64,000 nucleotides of DNA from Bacillota bacterium (GTDB taxonomy: Bacteria; Bacillota; Clostridia; Christensenellales; SZUA-584), in NCBI GenBank assembly GCA_023410475.1, contig JAEYPS010000028.1, forward strand, positions 62,001-126,000, in the 5' to 3' direction. The position numbers were made by a program, and so were the translations under genes. Under the pieces are notes generated by a model, which worked only from the letters and a program-made list of their open reading frames with translations, ran no database searches and was not told the DNA's origin. This document shows positions 55,401 to 62,522 of the stretch, piece after piece (position 1 is the first letter of the stretch; the number at the start of each line of letters is the position of its first letter).

Positions 55401-55421
55401 CAAACGGGAGATGAAAATCAA

Positions 55422-55868
55422 ATGAAGAAGATTTTATTGGTTGTTTTAGCGGCGGCTTTGTTGGCCTGCGTGCCGGGAGTCGCGTTTGCCGACGCACAAA
55501 ATCAAGGCGCTCGTATACAAGATGATATATATGAAGATATGATCATATCGCCAATGTATACGTATATTTACAGCGCGGTATGCAACTTGAGTATATCCTC
55601 GGGCGGTGTTGCGAGTATGAGCGCAAGCATTGATTGCGCGTCGGTCGTAAACAAGATCCGCATAGCGGCGCACCTGCAAAGGTATCAGGCGGGAAGCTGG
55701 AGCACGATAAACAGCTGGTCGAATTATTATTATTCGAATGAAGCCACGTGGTCGAACACTTATAATGTTACGAGCGGGTATAACTACCGGTTGTACGTCT
55801 ACTACTACGTGTATAACGGAAGCACATTGCTTGAGTCCGTTACGAGGTTTAAAACCGCTTCATACTGA
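55422..55868 (+). CDS. small secreted protein, DUF6147-like
   Basis: 148 residues from ATG 55422 (GGGAGATG upstream). A clear signal peptide (MKKILLVVLAAALLACVPGVAFA) gives a mature chain of about 125 residues with one beta-sandwich-like domain rich in Ser, Tyr and Asn (SASIDCASVVNKIRIAAHLQRY, GSWSTINSWSNYYYS, YNVTSGYNYRLYVYYYVYNG). The strand pattern is like DUF6147-type proteins of Firmicutes; function unknown. It follows a sigma/anti-sigma pair and has its own structured leader, so induced secretion is plausible. Confidence 0.7.
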   Translation: MKKILLVVLAAALLACVPGVAFADAQNQGARIQDDIYEDMIISPMYTYIYSAVCNLSISSGGVASMSASIDCASVVNKIRIAAHLQRYQAGSWSTINSWSNYYYSNEATWSNTYNVTSGYNYRLYVYYYVYNGSTLLESVTRFKTASY

Positions 55869-55981
55869 CACACGGCAGCGGATAATCAGCAACGCCAATA
55901 CAACGGAAGGACGCGGCATAAAGGCATGCTTATAGCGCGAAAACCAAGCGCTACAGTCTTAATGCTTGAATTGTACAGCTT

Positions 55982-57073
55982 GTGTTTATCTTAAATAAAT
56001 TGCTTGATAAAATAAAACCAAAACGCTATATAACCTGTGAGCCTAGCCACAGCAGGGTATACGGCTGTGAGTATTTTAAAAAAAGATTAGCGTTGTTTGA
56101 CAGCCGAGGCTTGATGCCGCTGTCCGTAGTAATCTGCGACATAAACGGTTTGCCGCTCATAAACGATACTCTGGGCCGCAGCGAGGGAGAGAAGCTTCTT
56201 GCCTTTGCCGGCAATCTTATTGCCGGGTGCGTCAGGAAGGAAGACATAGTTGCATTTGCGCGAGAAGAGCGCTTTTTAATTTTGCTTCCCCGCACGGGCG
56301 CTAAAGAGTGCGGCCTTATTATCGAAAGGATAATCACAGAGTGTGCGGACAACAGAAAGCGCGTTGGCTCGCCATGCATAAGCATATCGGCGGGCAGCGC
56401 TACAAAGCACCGCAAAGACGAAGATATAGAGTTTATACTGAGAACCGCCGAGCATGATCTTGCCACCCAAAAACAGCGAGAACATAAGAGCTTTTACGAC
56501 TCGCTGTTAAAACACATAAAAAAGGCTCTGTATGAAAAGAGCCATGAGACCGAGGAGCACGGGGAAAGGCTTGTCTGTCTGTCGCGGCTTTTGGGCAGAG
56601 CTCTCGGGCTGTCCGAGGAACAGCTGCTGAAGCTCGAGGTATTGGCGACGCTTCACGACATAGGCAAGGTAAGCATTGATGAAGCGGTGCTTATGAAACC
56701 GGGAGCGCTCAGCGAAGAAGAATGGAAAGAAATCAAGAAGCATCCCGAGACGGGTTACAAAATAGCATCGTCAGTGCCACAGCTTAAAAGCGTTGCCAAT
56801 GACATACTTTCTCATCACGAGCGCTGGGACGGCGCGGGTTATCCCTTCGGACTAAGAGGCGCGAAAATACCGCTGCTGGCCCGCATTGTCTCGGTAGTTG
56901 ACGCATTTGACGCGCTCACTTCCAAGCGGTGTTACCGCGATCCCGTGCCGGAGCAGGAAGCTCTTCTCGAGATCGAAAGGAACTCAGGCACGCAGTTCGA
57001 CCCTTATATCACGGGGGTATTCATAAAGCTCAAACGCGCGGAGTCTTCGTCATTTACAAAAGAGCTTGGATAA
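55982..57073 (+). CDS. HD-GYP phosphodiesterase with degenerate GGDEF domain
   Basis: 363 residues. The N-terminal GGDEF-like domain (about 30-165) begins well (LPLSVVICDINGLPLINDTLGRSEGEKLL) but the signature loop is AREER instead of GGDEF, so it should not make cyclic di-GMP and may bind nucleotide or partner. The C-terminal HD-GYP domain (about 180-345) is intact: HDIGKV, HPETGYKI, HHERWDGAGYP, DAFDALTSKRCYR, so c-di-GMP hydrolysis is likely. No TM, no sensor domain. The start GTG or ATG is not certain; there is no strong SD near 55982. Confidence 0.87.
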   Translation: MFILNKLLDKIKPKRYITCEPSHSRVYGCEYFKKRLALFDSRGLMPLSVVICDINGLPLINDTLGRSEGEKLLAFAGNLIAGCVRKEDIVAFAREERFLILLPRTGAKECGLIIERIITECADNRKRVGSPCISISAGSATKHRKDEDIEFILRTAEHDLATQKQREHKSFYDSLLKHIKKALYEKSHETEEHGERLVCLSRLLGRALGLSEEQLLKLEVLATLHDIGKVSIDEAVLMKPGALSEEEWKEIKKHPETGYKIASSVPQLKSVANDILSHHERWDGAGYPFGLRGAKIPLLARIVSVVDAFDALTSKRCYRDPVPEQEALLEIERNSGTQFDPYITGVFIKLKRAESSSFTKELG

Positions 57074-57131
57074 CGATAACAGATAATTTGTTTTACCAAG
57101 GGCGTTAGGAACAGATTTGAAATATCTGTTG

Positions 57132-57845
57132 CTATAAGAAGTCTACGAGTCCGTATTCGCAAAGCTGTTTATCTATTAATTTTCTGTCCGGAAAACGGCG
57201 CTCGAGCTCGCGGTAGAACGCCGCCGAATGGTCGGGATGTTTCATGTGGCACAGCTCATGCGTTATTATATAATCTATAAGCCTTATATCGCAGCGAAGA
57301 AGATGCACTGAAAGGCTCATGGTGTTTTTTGCCGTGTTGATGCTTCCCCAGCGCGTCAGCATATTCTTTACCGTTATACGTACCGGGCGTATGGAGTGGA
57401 AATCGGTGATTATTTTGGCAAGGCGGCTGGTGAACACTGCCTCGGCGGCCCTTTTCGACCAGCGCATGAAAAGCGCCTTTCTTGCTTCATAATCCGCGCC
57501 GCGTCGTACGTGAAGCAGCAGTATCCCCCCCGAATAAACCGCCGAAAAACGGTTTGACTCCACTATTTTTATTGCAGATCTTTGTCCAAGATGAAAGAAT
57601 TTTTCGCCGCTTATGTATTCTGACGGGTAAAATTCTCGGCGCTGTGCTTCGATTTTTTCAAGGCTTGAGTTGATTTTTTCGATGTTTTGCTCAACAAACT
57701 GCAGTATTCGGCTATCGCGCGCTCTAAGCGGTGCCGAAACTACCACCTCTGACGCGCCTGTAACGCGGATACGAATATTTCGTATGTTCTTTCTCTCCAA
57801 CGCAAAATTCATGCTGCCGTCACCCGCTGTTATAGTATGATCCAT
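57132..57845 (-). CDS. YgjP-like zinc metallopeptidase (M48/DUF45)
   Basis: 237 residues with the zinc site HELCHMKHPDHSAAFY near residue 197 (HExxH with a downstream His) and the preceding RWGSINTAKNTMSLSVHLLR segment typical of the YgjP/DUF45 family. The N-terminal half (FALERKNIRNIRIRVTGASEVVVSAPLRA) is the family beta region. It is soluble and without a signal. The cellular role is unknown. It converges on the HD-GYP gene and diverges from murA. Confidence 0.88.
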   Translation of the reverse strand: MDHTITAGDGSMNFALERKNIRNIRIRVTGASEVVVSAPLRARDSRILQFVEQNIEKINSSLEKIEAQRREFYPSEYISGEKFFHLGQRSAIKIVESNRFSAVYSGGILLLHVRRGADYEARKALFMRWSKRAAEAVFTSRLAKIITDFHSIRPVRITVKNMLTRWGSINTAKNTMSLSVHLLRCDIRLIDYIITHELCHMKHPDHSAAFYRELERRFPDRKLIDKQLCEYGLVDFL

Positions 57846-58031
57846 TTTCTTATTATAATATAAACCGGTACTAAGTTAAAAGCCGAAAATCACGATAAAC
57901 AAAAATTATTCTCAAATATTATTAATTCGGCAAAACCCTTGCGGTTTTAATATGCATACCATGCAAAAATTAAGCCATTTATTTTTAGGCGCTTCGGACA
58001 AAATAACTATAGAATTTTTTCTGAGGTGCAT
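57846..58031 (-). repeat. murA upstream region with a possible hairpin-repeat relic
   Basis: In this 186-nt gap, positions 57920-57952 on the minus strand read ATTAAAACCGCAAGGGTTTT then GCCGAATTAAT, sharing the CCGAATTAA tail and an AAAA...TTTT hairpin with the scattered repeat family. The rest is AT-rich without a clear promoter. Confidence 0.4.
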
Positions 58032-59300
58032 ATGTTGATTGATAAGAATGAGTATCCGGATAAACACATCATTATTATGAAAAGCGGGCCGGTATTCGGC
58101 ACATGCGACATCAGCACATCAAAAAACGCAGTACTTCCTATTATAGCAGCCACTCTGCTCACAAAAGAAAGGGTAATAATAAGAAAGGTCCCCCAGATAA
58201 GCGACGTTGCCGATATGGTAACGCTTCTTAAGGCGTTCGGAGCCGAAGTAAGCGAATTCGGCAGCACGTTGACAATAGCAGCAAGAAATATAAAGACCAC
58301 CGCGCCCGACGAGAATATGGTAAAAAGACTGCGCGCTTCATTTTTGTTTATGGGGCCGCTGCTCGCGAGGCAGGGGTGCGTAACTATGCCTTTGCCGGGG
58401 GGATGCAGAATAGGCACGAGGCCAATAGATCTTCATATAAAAGGTTTTATGGCTCTTGGCGCTAAGTCGCTTTGCTCATCTGAGCATGTGACGACATGGG
58501 GCTCTCTTTCGGGAGCAGGTATAACTCTCAGTTTTCCGTCTGTGGGCGCTACCGAAAACATAATAATGGCAGCCTGTTTGGCAAAGGGCAGGACGCAGCT
58601 TACAGGCGCGGCCGCCGAGCCGGAGGTCGAAGACCTTATAGGGTTTCTAAAGTCGATGGGAGCCGATATAAGCCGCGAGGGTGAGAAGATAGTAGTTGAG
58701 GGCAGGGGCTCGCTTTTCGGCACAGACTATACCCCCATACCCGACAGGATAGAGACGGGAACGCTGATGCTTGCAGCGGCTGTGACCGCAGGGGACGTAT
58801 GCCTCGGCCGGGCGAACATGCGCCATTTAGGGCCGGTATGCTCAAAGCTCTCGGAGGCGGGAGCGGAGATATTCCCGTACCCCGGTGGCATAAGGGTAAG
58901 GGGGGCGGGAGTAAAGCCGCTCGACATAGTTTCTTCTCCGTACCCCGGGTTTCCGACAGATATGCAGGCTCCGTTTATGGCCGCGTGCTGCTCCGCGAGC
59001 GGGGTCAGCACTATAGACGAAACGGTTTTTGAAAACAGGTTCCTTCACGTTGCCGAACTCAAAAAAATGGGCGCCGATATAACTGTAAACGGGAGAAGGG
59101 CGGTTGTAAAAGGAACGGGAATGCTGCGCGGAGCCGAGGTATCGGCGACCGACCTTAGGGCAGGGGCTGCGCTTTGCATTGCGGCTCTTACAGCGAGGGG
59201 CGAGACTCTCATAAAAAACATACACCACATGGACAGGGGCTATGAAGATCTTGCGGGAAAGCTCAAAAAGCTGGGGGTAAATATAATAAGGGTGGAATAA
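58032..59300 (+). CDS. murA: UDP-N-acetylglucosamine 1-carboxyvinyltransferase
   Basis: The first committed enzyme of peptidoglycan synthesis and the target of fosfomycin. 422 residues from ATG 58032 (GAGG 5 nt upstream). The catalytic Cys125 in LPGGCRIGTRPIDLH is present, so fosfomycin would bind; resistance comes from the fosX gene at 21.5 kb. The family's KNAVLPIIAATLL and DLRAGAALCIAAL are also seen. The order murA, spoIID, spoIIQ-like is the Bacillus/Clostridium order, so this is likely the MurA1/MurAA-type copy. Confidence 0.95.
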   Translation: MLIDKNEYPDKHIIIMKSGPVFGTCDISTSKNAVLPIIAATLLTKERVIIRKVPQISDVADMVTLLKAFGAEVSEFGSTLTIAARNIKTTAPDENMVKRLRASFLFMGPLLARQGCVTMPLPGGCRIGTRPIDLHIKGFMALGAKSLCSSEHVTTWGSLSGAGITLSFPSVGATENIIMAACLAKGRTQLTGAAAEPEVEDLIGFLKSMGADISREGEKIVVEGRGSLFGTDYTPIPDRIETGTLMLAAAVTAGDVCLGRANMRHLGPVCSKLSEAGAEIFPYPGGIRVRGAGVKPLDIVSSPYPGFPTDMQAPFMAACCSASGVSTIDETVFENRFLHVAELKKMGADITVNGRRAVVKGTGMLRGAEVSATDLRAGAALCIAALTARGETLIKNIHHMDRGYEDLAGKLKKLGVNIIRVE

Positions 59301-59343
59301 AAGCCAAGGCCTCCAAATATGATTCCGTAAGGAGGCGAATACA

Positions 59344-60321
59344 GTGAGAAGAAGAGAGCTTACCACCGAGGGCAAGATAATACTGCTTATAGCCGCGCTT
59401 GTTTTGTTTGCGATAATATTTCCTGCGTTGTTTGCGAAAAAGAACGAAACGGAATCTTCGCCGGAAGATATCAAGATAGAGATAGGGAAAGGCAGCCAAT
59501 ATCTAGACGTATATAACGGCGGCATAGAGAAGATGGAGCTTGAGGAATATCTCGTGGGAGTGGTGGCCGCTGAGATGCCGGCCTCTTTCGAGCCTGAGGC
59601 GCTCAAAGCGCAGGCCGTCGCTGCGAGGACGTATACGAGCTATATAAAAAAACACGGGGGATGCTCATCTAACGCGGGAGCGGACATCTGCACAAACAGC
59701 CGGTGCTGTCAGGCATATCTTACGCGCGAAAAAATGGAGCAGCGTTGGGGGAGCAGCATGCAGACTTATATTGATAAAATAGAAGGGGCGGTAAATTCGA
59801 CGCGAGGAGAAATGATATTCTATGACGGAAGCGAGATACAGGCGTTTTATCACGCCTGCTCTGGGGGATGGACCGAGGACTGCGTTAACGTATACGTTCA
59901 GGATCTGCCGTATCTTAAAAGCGTAAAAAGCGAGGGCGAGGAAGGTTACTCACATTTTTCTGACAGGGTAGCCGTCTCTCCCGAGGAATTTGTAAGCGCT
60001 ATGAAAAAATATTCACCGAGCATAGACATAGACGCAGGCAGACTCTCATCAAACATCGGCGAGATAAAGCGATTTGACAGCGGCAGGGTGCAGAGCATCA
60101 AAGTTGGGAATGAGTATTTTACGGGCCGGGAGATACGCTCTATATTTTCACTCAATTCGGCGTCGTTTACTGTGAGCGTTTCCGACAAAGTGATATTTGA
60201 CACAACGGGCTTCGGGCACGGAGTAGGCATGAGTCAGGACGGCGCTGACGCTATGGCAAAACGAGGAGCAGATTATATTGACATCCTTACGCATTATTAT
60301 ACGGGCGTAACGGTAAAATAA
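59344..60321 (+). CDS. spoIID: stage II sporulation protein D (peptidoglycan lytic transglycosylase)
   Basis: 325 residues with one N-terminal TM helix (about 10-30), then the SpoIID domain: LEEYLVGVVAAEMPASFEPEALKAQAVAARTY with the catalytic-position Glu, the Cys-containing insert, HACSGGWTEDC, and the GFGHGVGMSQDGADAMA region. It degrades septal peptidoglycan during engulfment of the forespore with SpoIIM and SpoIIP. Its presence points to an endospore former. GGAGG is in GTAAGGAGGCG, 9 nt before the GTG/ATG start region. Confidence 0.93.
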   Translation: MRRRELTTEGKIILLIAALVLFAIIFPALFAKKNETESSPEDIKIEIGKGSQYLDVYNGGIEKMELEEYLVGVVAAEMPASFEPEALKAQAVAARTYTSYIKKHGGCSSNAGADICTNSRCCQAYLTREKMEQRWGSSMQTYIDKIEGAVNSTRGEMIFYDGSEIQAFYHACSGGWTEDCVNVYVQDLPYLKSVKSEGEEGYSHFSDRVAVSPEEFVSAMKKYSPSIDIDAGRLSSNIGEIKRFDSGRVQSIKVGNEYFTGREIRSIFSLNSASFTVSVSDKVIFDTTGFGHGVGMSQDGADAMAKRGADYIDILTHYYTGVTVK

Positions 60322-60440
60322 CATTGTTGTAACAATAAAATAATAAATGCATACGTTTCATACCGGTGGGCTTTATTTTACTCGTTTTGGTATTTTTTTA
60401 TTTAAAACGGGGAATTATTATAGCGTGGAGGTGTGAAACA

Positions 60441-61157
60441 ATGAGTAATAACAGCATCAAGGATAAGATTTCCCAAAAAATCAGCAAAGAGAACGTAAAG
60501 AGCTTTTTTCACAAACAGGGACTTTACGTGCTCATATTTTTGTGCGTAGTCGCCGCGGGAATAACGGCGATAATCGCGTGGCCGCGGGAAAACACGGAGC
60601 AGATAGGTGAAAATAACCAGGGCGCGGCGGTTATCGAAGGGCCCTCGCTTTCCGACGAGATTGCGGCCCAGAAGACGCCCGTCGTGACGGTATCACCAAT
60701 GCCGAGCGCGAGCCCGGCAGTTTCGGCAACGCCGCCGCCCGCAAACCCGCAGAGCAAGGCGCTGCTTACAAAGCCCTTAAAAGGGCAGGTCATCAACAAG
60801 TTTTCGGGCGATAATCACGTATCGTTTCCGTCTCTTGGCATGTGGATGACGCATAACGGTGTGGACATCAAGGCAGAGAAAGGAGCGTCTGTAGGGGCGG
60901 CGCTTGGCGGAACGGTAACAGCGGTGAGCACCGACGACGCAAACGGCGGGATGGTGGTTATAAGCCACTCGGGCGACGCCATAACGGTGTACGCGGGGCT
61001 CGACAACATCATAGTAAAGAAAGACGACAAGGTAAGCGCCGGACAGAAGATAGGCGAGATAGGCGAGATGCCAAAAGAGCTCGACCTTTCCTACCACCTG
61101 CACTTCGAGTATAAGGTGGGCAGCGCATGGAAAGACCCCGAGAAGTATTGGAAATAA
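60441..61157 (+). CDS. SpoIIQ-like M23 (LytM) family protein
   Basis: 238 residues from ATG 60441 (GGAGGTG 9 nt upstream; an upstream ATG at 60366 has no SD). The layout is cytoplasmic start, one TM helix (about 27-46), a Pro/Ser-rich linker, and a LytM domain (about 112-235). Zinc-site residues H138, D142, H219 and H221 (HNGVD, HLHFE) are all present, unlike Bacillus SpoIIQ, which lost one. In sporulation SpoIIQ sits in the forespore membrane and pairs with SpoIIIAH across the gap. Position right after spoIID supports this role. Confidence 0.85.
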   Translation: MSNNSIKDKISQKISKENVKSFFHKQGLYVLIFLCVVAAGITAIIAWPRENTEQIGENNQGAAVIEGPSLSDEIAAQKTPVVTVSPMPSASPAVSATPPPANPQSKALLTKPLKGQVINKFSGDNHVSFPSLGMWMTHNGVDIKAEKGASVGAALGGTVTAVSTDDANGGMVVISHSGDAITVYAGLDNIIVKKDDKVSAGQKIGEIGEMPKELDLSYHLHFEYKVGSAWKDPEKYWK

Positions 61158-61171
61158 CGCAGCATGATTTA

Positions 61172-61210
61172 CTCCCAAAAAGCTATAGGTTTTTGGGAGC
61201 CCCGTATTGA
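61172..61210 (+). repeat. interspersed hairpin repeat, copy F
   Basis: Perfect 10-bp CTCCCAAAAA / TTTTTGGGAG hairpin, then CCCCGTATTGAAAC, 14 nt after the SpoIIQ-like stop. Same family as copy E. Confidence 0.6.
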
Positions 61211-61213
61211 AAC

Positions 61214-61241
61214 AAAAACAGGAGTCCTGCTCCTGTTTTTT
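61214..61241. terminator. bidirectional terminator between the SpoIIQ-like gene and serS
   Basis: ACAGGAG-TCCTG-CTCCTGT hairpin with A run on the left and T run on the right, serving both convergent genes. Confidence 0.85.
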
Positions 61242-61263
61242 AATGCCTGATTATCAAAGCCTG

Positions 61264-62520
61264 TTATTTTATAATGTCGGTCTTCATGTATTCGCGAAGC
61301 GCTTCGGGCACGTCCACCGCGCCGTCCGGCCTCTGATAGTTTTCGAGTATCGCCGCAAGCGTGCGCCCCACCGCGAGCCCGCTGCCGTTGAGCGTATGGA
61401 CGAACCCCAGCCCTGAGTCCGTGCGGTATTTTATGTTTGCGCGCCTTGCCTGAAAATCGGTGCAATTTGAGCAAGACGATATCTCGACATAACGCCCGTA
61501 ACTTGGCATCCATACCTCTATGTCGTAAGTCTTTGCCGACGCGAACCCGAGGTCCGCGAGGCACAGCATCACGACACGGTAGGGAAGCCCCAGTCTCTGG
61601 AGCACGCTCTCGGCGTCTTTTACCATGCGCTCAAGCTCGGTATCTGAATCCTCGGGACGGGTGAATTTTATCAGCTCTACCTTGTTGAACTGGTGCTGGC
61701 GTATGAGTCCGCGTGTGTCTCTGCCTGCGCTGCCCGCCTCAGATCTGAAGCAGGCGCTGTATGCGGTGTGGTAAACAGGCAGGCTTTCCATGACGCTTTC
61801 CCTGTACATATTGGTAACGGGAACCTCTGCCGTGGGCACCAGAAAGTAGTCGGTACCGGCGACCTTGAAAGCGCCTTCCTCGAACTTTGGAAGCTGCCCA
61901 GTGCCTGTCATAGAGCTGCGGTGCACCATGAACGGCGGGAACACCTCGGTATATCCGTTCTCTAGCGTGTGGATATCGAGCATCAGGTTTGCTATAGAGC
62001 GCTCAAGCCGGCTGCCTTTTCCTTTATAAAACGTGAACCTCGCGCCCGTTACTTTGGCGGCGGTCTCGAAATCGAGTATGCCGAGCGCCGTGCCTATATC
62101 CCAGTGAGCGAGCGGCTCAAAACCGAACTCTCGCGGAGAGCCCCATCGCTTTATCTCTACATTGTCCGCTTCGCTTTCGCCCTCGGGAACGTCCGGCAGC
62201 GGCGTGTTGGGCGTGGACAGCAGCAGATCGTTTAGCTCCGCTTCAATCTCGGCGAGACTTGCGTCCGCTTCCTTGATCTGATCGCCCGCAAGCTTCATCT
62301 CGGCAAACAAAGGCTCTACGTCCTTACCCTCCTTTTTAAGTACGGGTATGGATTTTGAGACCTCGTTGCGCCGCGCCTTTAAGGCTTCGGCTTCGCCGAT
62401 GAGCTTTCTGCGCCTCTCGTCGAGAGATAGTATGCTCTCAACCGCGCCCGTTACTCCCTTTTTCCTGAGCCCCTCGGTTATCTCCTCGGGGTTGCTCCTT
62501 ATACGTTTGATATCCAGCAT
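61264..62520 (-). CDS. serS: serine--tRNA ligase
   Basis: A 418-residue class II synthetase that charges the tRNA-Ser genes such as the one at 29.6 kb. The N-terminal coiled-coil arm (about 25-105, SLDERRRKLIGEAEALKARRNEVSK) grips the long variable arm. Motif 2 is FRSEAGSAGRDTRGLIRQHQF and motif 3 GSGLAVGRTLAAILENYQ. I take ATG 62520 (MLDIKRIRSNPEEI), which matches family starts; a frame-extension upstream overlaps argS and is not used. It follows argS after 2 nt and probably shares its transcript. Confidence 0.95.
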   Translation of the reverse strand: MLDIKRIRSNPEEITEGLRKKGVTGAVESILSLDERRRKLIGEAEALKARRNEVSKSIPVLKKEGKDVEPLFAEMKLAGDQIKEADASLAEIEAELNDLLLSTPNTPLPDVPEGESEADNVEIKRWGSPREFGFEPLAHWDIGTALGILDFETAAKVTGARFTFYKGKGSRLERSIANLMLDIHTLENGYTEVFPPFMVHRSSMTGTGQLPKFEEGAFKVAGTDYFLVPTAEVPVTNMYRESVMESLPVYHTAYSACFRSEAGSAGRDTRGLIRQHQFNKVELIKFTRPEDSDTELERMVKDAESVLQRLGLPYRVVMLCLADLGFASAKTYDIEVWMPSYGRYVEISSCSNCTDFQARRANIKYRTDSGLGFVHTLNGSGLAVGRTLAAILENYQRPDGAVDVPEALREYMKTDIIK

Positions 62521-62522
62521 GA

